DNA of 64,000 nt from Carallia brachiata (lineage: Eukaryota > Streptophyta > Magnoliopsida > Malpighiales > Rhizophoraceae). Below, piece by piece: positions 48,600-59,032 of the stretch. Where the stretch lies: contig JADCRB010000098.1 in assembly GCA_021464245.1 (NCBI GenBank), positions 1,798,001 to 1,862,000 of the forward strand, in the 5' to 3' direction. The translations under genes and the position numbers were made by a program. The notes below the pieces were generated by a model. That model worked only from the letters and a program-made list of their open reading frames with translations, was not told where the DNA came from and searched no databases. The first letter of the stretch is position 1; every line of letters begins with the position of its first letter.

Positions 48600-49506
48600 A
48601 TTGTTATCGTGAGCACATTTGTTAATGTGCGCTGAGAGTTTTTTCCGATTTGTCCGTTGGTCATTCTCGATCTAGCGGTTCATGCCTTGTTGTGGGCTTT
48701 GTTTTGGGTTGTTTCCAACAATTTCTAGTTGGTAGATTTGGGTTGTTTCCAACAATTTTTAGTTGGTAGAGGGATTTTTGTTGCGCTTTGGGGTGTGAGA
48801 GTTTGAGTTGGGGGTGATTGTGATTTGTTTAGGTTAGTTGCGACCTCGCTTTGTCGTTGGCGGTGGGGATTTGCTTTCCTTGTGTTCTTCGACCTTCATG
48901 TTGTTTTCTTATTGATAGTTGTCAATCTCCATGGCTCGACTCCCCTGCTGTCCTCATTAGCCTTTCTAGCGAGCAGGGTGGCGAGGGAGGGCTCCTTTTG
49001 CTGGCGACGGGCTGGGCCTTGTACATATGGGGGATCGGAGGTCTTGGCTCCCCTTTGGCGCTTGGCAATTCGGCTTCAAGCGTGGGTTGTAGTGGGGTCT
49101 GGAGGAGGCTGTTCGTTTCTAACGGGATCTCATGTCTTCTGCGACGGATGCAGGTGGCTTCTCTCAGTTTAGTGTAGCCTTATGGCATTTAGCCACTAGT
49201 TGTGCGACGTTACTCACATCAACATTAGCTGGTGCAGATGCTTCTTTGGTTTGGAGGGGTGACTGTAGAGCAGTGATGTTAAGTTTACCTTTAGGCTTTA
49301 GGCTTTTGGCCCGGATTGTTCGGAATATAAGACTCAGGTCTTTAGGCTATGCTATAATTTTTTTCTGTCGTCTTACTATTTGAGTCTTTGAGATTAGGTT
49401 AGACTGTGTGATCTATATGTATGTTATGACAGTACTTTTTTGATCCTAATATTTGTAACTATGGATCTGATGTTTTAATAATATTTCTCTTGCTAAAAAA
49501 AAATTA
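48600..49506 (+). mobile_element. Putative retroelement remnant, GT-rich with A-tail
   Basis: A block clearly richer in G and T than its surroundings, with overlapping open frames that lack recognisable domains (48825-49177). It contains a short duplicated word, GGTTGTTTCCAACAATTT, at about 48707 and 48744. It ends with TTTTAATAATATTTCTCTTG and a run of nine A at about 49495-49503, as non-LTR elements do. No reverse-transcriptase motif is left, so this is a tentative call. Confidence 0.35.
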
Positions 49507-49593
49507 TATTAAATTTTTTCAATATTTTCACTTCTTATGATTTATAAAATTTCAAAGTGCCTCTTATGTGTTGTGGCGGGCTTCGAGCTTAAA

Positions 49594-50660
49594 CTTTTTT
49601 TTTTTTGACATAATCATAAGAAACTTCATTAATGCGAAATATCAAGTAATAACAATCTAGATAGAGTGCATTGTGGGTTGCACACCCAGTTTCAAGAACA
49701 TGTACTCCTCCTGAACTGTTTAGCAATTTAGTCTGCAACTAAATTAGTATTTCACGGAATACATTCCAAATTTGCAAAAGGGAAAGAAGATAGCAAAATA
49801 CTAATGTCTCTTAGGATAGGGGAAACCTGTCACTGCCATTCGTCGGTTGGTTGTTTGAGGGCCAAAAAAAAGCCTTTGGAATCAGTTTCAATAACTGTAA
49901 AAGGGAAGCCCAGTGATGCTATCATCTATGCCCCTAAGAGCACAGCCAATGCTTCAGCTTGAAGGCTTGACATTACACATCTTACTCCAAACCTAATATC
50001 CAGCAATTCACCTTTGAAATTTCTGCAAACTGCTGCTAGTCTGGCTCTTTTGGTAGTGGGTTCGAAAGAGGCATCACAATTGATTTTTAAGAATCCTGGT
50101 GCTGGAGGGGACCAAGAAGGTGATACAGTCGGCGCAATCGCTTCTTCTGGTGTGATCACCCTTTGGATAGTCATCAGGTCCTGCTCATAGAGTTCAATCC
50201 AGGCTAGAGTTCTTCCTAGATTTGGGTGCACTTATTCAAAAATGAATTCGTTCCTAGCTTTCCATATATGCCAACAAAGAGCACAAATTTTTGGAATGAC
50301 TTCTGCTTGCCTGGCGTCCCTTAGAGTCTCAATCACCTTCTACCACCAAATTAAAAAAGATGGAAAACCTTCCTTACATGGTGTATAGCCCATCCCACTA
50401 GCTTGCCAAGTGGCTGTGGCATAGGGGCAGAAGAATATTAGATGCTCTATGGTTTCGCTGGGATCACCGCAAATAGAACGCACCTTACTCGAGGTTAATT
50501 TAAAGCAGCGCATTGGTTGGTCACCGCCAAACATGGCTGCCGCCCAGGTGATTGATAGTCGCGCCGCGGCTAACAACGACCCAATGTAACCCAAGCATCG
50601 TTCACCAAGTCTTCCCCTGAGACATACACGTGCACTAGCAGACAAATCTCTCCCTGCAAA
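49594..50660 (-). mobile_element. LINE 3' fragment: zf-RVT and RNase H domains
   Basis: Minus strand. The segment 50645-50340 has CGDPSETIEHLIFFCPYA followed by W, the zinc-binding reverse-transcriptase domain pattern. The segment 50231-49926 has PGFLKINCDASFEPTTKRA, then CRNFKGELLD and LQAEALAVLLGA, the plant LINE RNase H pattern with Asp and Glu of the active site. Stops separate and follow these pieces. A T-run on the plus strand at 49595-49606 is the A-tail. The reverse-transcriptase core itself is absent, so it is a 5'-truncated dead copy. Confidence 0.8.
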
Positions 50661-52723
50661 GATGCCTTTCCATTATTTATTGTCACGGGCAGGTAAGCTA
50701 GCGACGATTAATAAATCTGCCAAGCACGCCAAAAATGCACGACAGCCGCGTCACACATTTACAGCCAATAATTCACTCATTCATGATCCAGTCATTCGGG
50801 TTCGCTAAAAAGTTACATAGCCGGCAGGGTGTACGGAACGCAAACCGGACAGAGAATCTCGCGTCTGCAAAGTAATTCCATTTTTTTTTTCTTTTTATTT
50901 TTAGGTTGAAAAGCATAAGAAATGTAATCAATAGAGTAGATTGCACAATTAATTAATTATTAACGAGATTTATGAGAGATATATAATTAATTTAATGATA
51001 TTTAATAATTTATTTAATTTTTTAAATTTAATACATCTTTATGATATAACAGTTCAGATCATTGTATATTTTCATATTTAAATGTTTCACTGCTGGATGC
51101 TCAAAAAAAATGTTCATATTAATAACTAATAAAAAATATTAGTTGTACATTGTGTGATAACTAATTACAGGTACTACTCTACTCATTATATTTCTTGTAC
51201 GCTTCATAGGCTAGAGAGGTGGCTGGAATTTCACTCTCGCCACTTTCAATCCTTCCGCTCAGGTGAGATCAGAGACTTTTTTCTGTTTGAAGTGTTGTGC
51301 ATTCATTGTAGTGTCTTTAGAGTTATTTTCCTCATTTTTACTAATATTTAATAAATTAATTAATAATTATTTATGTATTAAAAGGCAAAAAAAAAAAAAA
51401 CTCTTAGTGAGAACAGACATGCTTTCTCTTTAAAAAAAAAAAAAAAAAAGGACATGCTCTCACTATTCTCTGCACTCCCTCCCGGCTGCCGGTCCATGCG
51501 GCCATATCATAGGCCGTGCGCGATCATGCAACTAGCGTCACCAGACTCACCAGCAGTCCAACTCCACGCCAAATCTCTGGCGGTCCCGATCAACTAGAGA
51601 ATCCACGTGGGTCCCATCCATTCCGTACAAGGTAAAATCTTCGGAAAAAATACTGCCACGTTCTGAGAAGAAGTTGTGTTAAAAAACATGTGTGAATGTA
51701 GTTGATTAAATTTAACATGTAATATATTAGATTTTAAATATAATTAAGTATAAATAATTTTTTTTTATAATTAATTTTAAATGTAATTCAGTGAGTTATA
51801 TATTAAATTTATCAATTATATTTAGACAGTATTTTACATTTTTTTTAATGTAATTTTTTTCACAAAAAAAAAAAAAAAAAGTTTTACCTGCCTGTCACCT
51901 TTTGGCCGTACACGTCCCCCGTTGATTTTTTATGATTAAGCAAAAGGAAATGGTCCCAACCCAAACCTCTACTTGGCAGAAGAAAATCCTTCATTATTTA
52001 TTACTGCACGGGATTATAAATTTAACACTCCGTTTCTCGTGTTGTCCACTGAGCTTTCGCTTTCTTCTTTCACCATCATTTTCCCTCTCTCAGATCTTTT
52101 GAAGTTCGCCTTTTTGGAGAGCTGATCTTCAACTGGTAATTTTTCTATTCAATTTGAGGAAACCAAAAAAAAAAAAGGTTTTCAAATGTCTGATGTGATG
52201 ATTACATACGAATGAGACGTTAATCAGAGAACTTCTAGTTTTTTTGGTGCTCATTTTATGACTCTTTGGATCTTAATTTGCATTCATTTTGTTTTTTTTT
52301 TTTGGTTTCCATCAGTTGCATGCTAAAATGGGTGTGTTTGTTCACAAGAGTAGGCTCAATATGGTAAAGGATTCGGTTCTTATTTGTTGTTTCTCGAGTT
52401 CAATCCTGCTGACTGTCGGAATCTCTTGTTAATAAGTGACATGTTAGTTTTCTCGTGAATTCTCGAGACGAGACACTTCTCTTACTCATAAACTTTTGTA
52501 AATAAAATGAAAATAAAAATAAAAGTAAAGTGGGCGTGTTTGGTGGATGAGGGAGCTTGGGAAAAACTGCAACAATTTCTTTCATTGTTGGAATTATAAA
52601 GCAGACTAGAAACCCTAAAGCCCATTTTCATATCGCTTTGCTTTCTTGTGTTTTTAAAGTCATAGGTGTTTTTTAATCCTGTTTGGCAGGTTATTTTCCA
52701 AGCATTGGCAGCTTTTTGGAAAA
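50661..52723. other. Intergenic region and 5' leader of the invertase gene
   Basis: From 50661 to about 52000 no gene is recognised; A-runs lie at 51390-51405, 51433-51449 and 51867-51882. Between about 52030 and 52723 lies the probable invertase leader, with a pyrimidine-rich segment near 52050-52110 and a possible 5' UTR intron from a donor at about 52137 (CTG|GTAATT) to an acceptor at about 52690 (TTGGCAG). The leader intron is inferred from splice-like sites only. Confidence 0.5.
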
Positions 52724-55325
52724 ATGGATTCACCTATAGGGGATGTTGCCGAAAATGGAAACGGAAAAGATATTGATACCGTGTGGGAAACGTTAGCATT
52801 AGATTTCTCCAGGTTATTAGACAGACCAAGATCACTGATAATGGAGAGGGAGAGGCAGAGATCATATGATGAGCGATCTCTTAACGAGTTGTCTGTTGGG
52901 CTGTCTCCTAGCTTTCCACACAGAGGTGATCTCACTTCCCGAGTGACCGATCATGCTGATTTTGTAATGTCACCTGGTAGAAGGACAGGGTTTAATACCC
53001 CATTGACGGCGCACAACATTGGTCTTGAGTCGCATCCAATGGTAGCCGAAGCTTGGATGCTTTGAAACATTCGTTGGTTTATTTCCGTGGCCAGCCAGTG
53101 GGAACCATTGCAGCATCTGATAACTCTGAAGAAAACCTCAACTATGACCAGGTGAAGTCCCCATTTATGTGCCTGCGAGATGGCACTCTCTTTTGCCTTG
53201 TTTTGAGCAGTTGAGCTTATCAAAGAACATAATACAGTTATTAATACATTGAAAAGCATAGCTGCTTAAGTTCATTTATTTGTAACATTATTTGCCGTTT
53301 CAACAATTTTGCCCACACATCAAAGATTTCTGCCTGTGTGAGAGATGTGATGCAGCCAATCACCAATTTGTAACCCTGATTCCACATATAGGGACATTTT
53401 GTTGTCGATTAATAAATTTGACGTGATATTGCTTTGATTAACTGTGTTCATTGTGCTGATTCCTATTTTTTCAACAGGTCTTTGTGAGAGATTTTGTCCC
53501 AAGTGCATTGGCTTTCTTGATGCGTGGACAACCAGAGATTGTGAAGAACTTCATTTTGAAGACTCTTCGCCTTCAATCATGGGAGAAAAAGATTGATAGG
53601 TTCCAGCTCGGAGAAGGGGTAATGCCTGCTAGTTTTAAAGTTCTCCATGATCCAGTGAGGAATACTGAGACCTTGATAGCAGATTTTGGTGAGAGTGCAA
53701 TCGGAAGAGTGGCTCCTGTTGATTCTGGTTTTTGGTGGATTATATTGCTTCGGGCTTACACCAAGTCTACAGGGGATACATTGGCTGAACTGCCGGAATG
53801 TCAGAAGGGTATGCGCCTAATATTGAGCTTATGCCTTTCGGAGGGGTTTGATACATTTCCGACTCTTCTCTGCGCTGATGGATGCTGCATGATTGATCGC
53901 AGGATGGTGAGATTCCTAATATTTGGCCTGTGTTATATTATTGAAAAATGGTTAATTTGGGCTGTTGTTGACTTGGTTGATCAGGGCATGCGAGTCTTGG
54001 CTGAATCACAGTAATGGTTTTTGCTAGATGGGTATACTAACAGGATTATGATTTTCTTGTGTAATTGACTTGATTGGACTAATTACTAGAGAATCTATGC
54101 AAGTATGTACTTGACAGCTCTGTCCTTTAGAACATGATGCCTTAATTAAATATTTAGATCAATCAGATCATGGAGTTCCTTTATCGCATCTTTCTTCATG
54201 GTCGTTTGGAGAAACTGACTTATTTTCAACAAATAGTCCATGTGCTTATGTATTTCTGGCTTGCTCTTTTAGAAGATATTTAGTGATAGTTCCCATTTCA
54301 ATATCATATTTATATTTGCATCTGTAATATCTTTAACTATTTGTTTGCCAGGGTGTCTATGGCTATCCAATCGAAATTCAAGCACTTTTTTCATGGCTTT
54401 AAGATGTGCTTTGCATTTACTGAAGCAAGATGACGAGGGGAAAGAGTTTGTAGAAAGAATTGTGAAACGCCTCCATGCCCTGAGCTAACCACCTGAGGAC
54501 CTATTTTTGGCTTGACCTGAAGCAGCTATGACATATACCGCTACAAAACAGAGAATACTCTCCACAGCAGTTAACAAGTTTAATGTGATTCCGATTCTCT
54601 CCTGACTGGATTTTTGATTTCATGCCCATTCGTGGTGGTTACTTCATTGGGAATGTTAGTCCTGCAAATATGGATTTCCGTTGGTTTTGCTTGGGTAACT
54701 GTGTGGCAATTTTATCATCTTTGGCAACCCCAGAACAATCCACAGCAATCATGGATCTTATAGAATCTCGATGGGAGGAGTTGGTCGGAGAAATGCCACT
54801 CAAGGTATGCTTTCCAGCGTTAGAGGGCCATGAATGGAGGATTATAACTGGCTGTGACCCAAAGAACACCAGGTGGAGTTACCACAATGGAGGATCCTGG
54901 CCAGGTATTGTGTTCTCATTACCTATTCTGCAAACCTACCTGTGGCGTTCAATACGTCAACTCATTTTGGACTTTAAAACTGGGGAGATATTCTTTGAGA
55001 TGCAACTTGGCTTTTTGCAATGGTTGCAGTGCTGCTATGGCTTCTAACAGCTGCGTGCATCAAGACTGGACGCCCTCAGATTGCAAGACGTGCCATTGAA
55101 CTCGCTGAAACAAGATTGGCAAAAGACAATTGGCCCGAATACTACGATGGGAAGCTTGGTCGATTCATTGGGAAGCAAGCACGTAAATTCCAGACCTGGT
55201 CCATTGCAGGCTACTTGGTGGCAAAAATGATGCTGGAAGACCCTTCTCATTTGTTTATGGTTGGACTTGAGGAAGACAAACAAACGAAGCCCCTTCTCAA
55301 AAGATCAACTTCGTGGACTGTCTAG
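52724..55325 (+). pseudogene. Alkaline/neutral invertase (GH100) gene, frame-broken
   Basis: Cytosolic invertases of this family split sucrose into glucose and fructose. Exons: 52724-53151, 53478-53906, 54352-54904, 55030-55325. Recognisable pieces include [180 protein letters not shown] sequence and KRSTSWTV at the end. As given, the frame breaks near 53055 (one G lost after AEAW), 54393, 54487 (extra A), 54530 (two bases lost), 54558, 54570, 54594 and 54601, each a one- or two-base indel. Substitutions are few. Either a recent pseudogene or a gene damaged by consensus errors. Best Arabidopsis match from memory: A/N-InvB, At4g34860. Confidence 0.85.
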
Positions 55326-55800
55326 TCAATTCATCGTTTCCATTGGTATATACTAATCTTTCTACCTTAGACATTAACCTAAGCTTCTAGGTTGGGAAGG
55401 CTGAAATGTGGCTTTCTTGCCTAAGCCTGAAGTTCCACAAATTTTAGGTGTTTGATCGTTCTTATAGCATTTTTCATACTCCCCTGGGCCTGACTATAAG
55501 TTTGTTGCAGAAAATTTTTGATCCTTCTCCCCCAGAGTTCCACGATTCCTCTAGTAGACCTCTTCGGTTAATTAAGGCATACAGAAAGAAGAGAGCAAAG
55601 GCACAACACTCTAAGGCCCATCCGTCAAAAAACAATGTAAGCCCAAATTTGCCCATTTTACGTTTGGGCCAAGCGTAGTCATTCCAAGGAGCTCCCAAAC
55701 TTCTGAATAATCGTACAGGTCTGGTTAACAGCAACAAAACGATTTTTTGTTTTTTTGAATCTTTTCAAGTTGTCATGAAACAAGGTTTAATTATCGGAAA
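55326..55800. other. Invertase 3' flank
   Basis: Likely 3' UTR of the invertase gene. A short frame at 55448-55678 lies here but carries no recognisable domain, so it is not called as a gene. Confidence 0.45.
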
Positions 55801-56350
55801 AATTATGTGGTCGCGCACTGCGTGATGCGGAGCAGATGCACAGCCGTACAATTGTTTTTTTTTTTTCAAGTTTTTTAGGAAACATTTTTTTCGAAAAATA
55901 AGTTTTATAATATCAATAAATATATTTAGGATAACACTAAATATATTGAAGAGTTTAATTTTTTTAAATTTTATTAAAAAAAATTATAATAATATTAAGT
56001 ATATTTAAAGTAATATTAAACACGTATAAGGCTAAATTTAAAAAATAAAAAACTCATGTAGTTGCTTTTTTTTCTTCTCTTTTTTTTCAGTTTTTTAGAA
56101 AACAATTTTTACAAAAAAATGAAAAAAAAGGTTTTATAATAACAATAAGTATATTTAGAATAATATTAAATATATTTTATAGTTTAATTTTTTTTAAGTT
56201 TACTCAAAAAATAAATTTTACGATAATATTGTGTACATTTAGAATAATACTAAATATGTATAAGGTTTAATTTAAAAAGAAAAAAAAAAAAAAAAAAAAC
56301 TACATAACTGCACGTATGCTTTTCGTTGGACAGTGTGCGATCGTGTAATT
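55801..56350. mobile_element. TIR element with internal tandem duplication
   Basis: The left end AATTATGTGGTCGCGCACTG and the reverse complement of the right end AATTACACGATCGCACACTG form 20-bp inverted repeats with four mismatches. The interior is two head-to-tail copies of a roughly 220-bp T/A-rich unit (about 55855-56075 and 56076-56300), each with TTTTTTAG, AATAAGTTTTATAATA-like and TATTTAGAATAA-like words. No convincing target duplication could be fixed. Class not decided. Confidence 0.5.
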
Positions 56351-58579
56351 GCTCTCTTTGATTATTGGCGATATTTGATGTTTTGTTGAATATCTCATCC
56401 TAAATCGAATTGTGGATGGTTTGGATTGTATTTATTTGGCAGATGTTACCTGCTACCAAACTCCACTAGTGAAAAGGATCCAGAAATTGGGATTGATAAT
56501 GATGGGGTTATGGACCTATTAATCCAACCAATTCCCGATACCCTTTCAATGTGACATAAGATAAAAACAATTTCCACGTCAATGTGTTATCCGTGGATCA
56601 AAGATTTCCAAGTTTGTGACATTATTGCAGTTTTGTCTACTGCAAGACGTAGTCTTACGGGTCTATTGCAAGACGTTAATATATAATGTTTTAATTTGAT
56701 TTTTTTAATAAGTATAATAATATTTATAATTTTATATTATATAATAAATAAGATTTATTTGAATAAAAAAATAAAAATTATATTTATGAAGTGTTAAATT
56801 ATAAATTACTTTTACATATATAAAATAATAAAATTAATAAGTACTTAATTTTACACATAAAAAATAATAAAATTAATAAGTATTTTATTTGTTTACATCA
56901 TTTACTCTTTGTTTTTTTCAATGGAGGTCAAAAAATTATAATAAAATTATTAAAAATTTGAATAAAAATCTTAATAAATTGTTAATCACTGGTATATAAA
57001 ATAAAAAAAACACAAATTGTTAATTGCTGACACAGGGTTTGTTAAAGAATTTAGTAACAATTGTAATGATCCTACTAGGCCCCATGAGATATTCTTGGAA
57101 AAGTTACACGATGAATTATGAGCCGCGCTTGAAAGGAAGCATCTGGGCCTAATTTAATCATGGTTTATTTGACCGAATCACCAACTGGTTGGTCATAGAG
57201 CGGTGTGTATTCAGGATTTTAGCAACAATTTGCAATAACTCAATGATGCTATAAGATGAATAATTAGCTTCTTAAATGGAAGCACGCAGGCATAGCTTCA
57301 AAGGCCTCAACCCTTATAAGGGAGGAAGCCGGAGGCATAGGTTGGATCTTTGTCTTTCCTTACATAGACTTGCGTAGACGTAAGTCACGTAACCTGCCTT
57401 GACTCTGTACAGACACCAGTATAGACGTAAATGAGGTAACAATATCATGACAATTAATTGTAAATTTATGGTTCTTATTATTTTAAAAGTTTATGTTCAA
57501 TATAATACAATTATAAGAAATGATATCTGAGAGCAGATAATCAACGTGTTCGAAATAGAATGTTTACTTGATTGACGTAATAAAGTCGTCAGTCACAATA
57601 GATTTTTTTATACAAAAATCACAATATGTACATAAAAGCTAAAAAAATATGCAAATAGACAAATTAAAATGTATATAAAGACAGTTATAAAGCACTAAAC
57701 TAATTTGTTGCATTTTTTATCAATCATTCTGTACATTATAATCACATTTAATTGACCCTCAAGTACATTAAACAATTGTGTTTTTTAAATAACGAAAAAA
57801 AAAAATATTTTATGTGGGCCCATAAGATTCCGTTTGGGTGGAAAGACCTAGCTCGATAATCATTTAAAATAGTTATAGAAAATTTTTATTTTGACTCAAA
57901 ATTTTTAATAAGTGTAATTATTTATAATTTTATATTATATAATTTTTAAGATTTATTTAAAATAAAAAAATAGTATAATATTAAATGAGTAAATTTTATT
58001 TATTTAAAAAGAAAATAAAATTAATAAATCCATTAATTATATAGCTAAAAAAAAATAAGATGTAAAATCAATACATTGTAATTGATTATTTTTTAAACAT
58101 TTTTTGTAACAAAAAAATAAAAAAAAATACTTCTATTTTTATTATAAAAATAAAATATCTTGTTTTAAAAAAAAATTAATTGTGATGTGTCGACTATAAA
58201 TCTCATTTTCCTCAAAGTTATTATGTATTTATTTTTAGTTATTTGTCTCTCTCTCGGCGCCAGGATAAAAAAAAAAATTGAAGTATGTGGGCCACCGGCC
58301 ACTCTATGGACAGAGAAAAAAACAAGGCGCAACAAGCACCCTAGTTCATGGAAACCGCCCGGCCGGCCTCTAAAGTTGGATTTAACTGTTTTTGCGCGTC
58401 TCTATTTATTGGACTAATTAATTAAATCAATCATCACCGCCGAGGCACCGTCCATTTGACAAATTCGTTAAACACCACAAAATCAACGGTCGACAAACAC
58501 GAAGCAGATGTTTGGGTTGTGTGCGTGGGACCTGCAACCCAACCAGTAGGTGGCAGCATGAAAGTGACAACTTTTCTTG
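56351..58579. other. Gene-free AT-rich region
   Basis: No gene recognised in 2.2 kb. Two AT-rich stretches (about 56690-56790 and 57890-57990) share ATAAGTATAATAAT..TATAATTTTATATTATATAA-like words, suggesting copies of one dispersed repeat family. Short frames lack motifs. Confidence 0.5.
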
Positions 58580-58587
58580 CTATAAAT
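58580..58587 (+). promoter_or_regulatory. Probable TATA box of the small membrane-protein gene
   Basis: CTATAAAT lies 62-69 bp upstream of the ATG at 58649, a plausible core promoter position. A purine-rich leader with (GAAA)n at 58620-58645 follows. Confidence 0.5.
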
Positions 58588-58648
58588 CCACTGGGCCTAA
58601 ATTTCTCAACCACCTCTTGAAAAAAAGAAAGAAAGAAAGAAAAAAAAA

Positions 58649-59032
58649 ATGTACTACAGAAGAAGAGATTCTATTTTTGATGTTTTCACTGTGAATCCTC
58701 TGCCATACCCAGTTCTGCTATTCTTGGCAGTCGTAGCCATCTTTCTGGGCATATCATGGTACTTCAGTTACGAGGAAATCGTGGAGACCGCAGAGGTACA
58801 AATGGGTTGGGCGCTTTTGGCCGTTCCAATAGCGTTACTGCTCTTAGTCCGTTGGTTGTCGTCTATGGAAAATCCCGACAAGCTCTTTTATCTGTCGCCG
58901 TGGGAAAAGCGCCGGCGAACCCACTACCGTCCGTCGGAGGGGAGCTCGCCGTGGGGTGTGGCTGCTATGATTGTGCTGCTGCTTGTTTTGGTGCAGTTTC
59001 AGTCTAGTTTTCTTGATAGATGGCTTATTTGA
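58649..59032 (+). CDS. Small plant membrane protein, function unknown
   Basis: Intronless gene for 127 residues. It starts MYYRRRDSIFDVF, has hydrophobic segments at about residues 21-38 (PYPVLLFLAVVAIFLGISWY), 52-68 (WALLAVPIALLLLVRWL) and 101-117 (GVAAMIVLLLVLVQF), and hydrophilic loops with EEIVETAE and KRRRTHYRPS between. Three membrane helices and no signal peptide are predicted by eye. Similar short single-exon proteins seem to exist in other plants, but I cannot name a function. It has a TATA box at the expected distance and no reading-frame lesion, and its GC content is higher than the flanks. The start ATG is the first in the leader. Confidence 0.82.
   Translation: MYYRRRDSIFDVFTVNPLPYPVLLFLAVVAIFLGISWYFSYEEIVETAEVQMGWALLAVPIALLLLVRWLSSMENPDKLFYLSPWEKRRRTHYRPSEGSSPWGVAAMIVLLLVLVQFQSSFLDRWLI

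Noticed and set aside
48825..49383. Three overlapping open frames in the GT-rich block
   Set aside because: No start context, domain or splice structure; composition explains their length.
55448..55737. Frames on both strands 3' of the invertase
   Set aside because: Likely 3' UTR sequence; no recognisable protein features.
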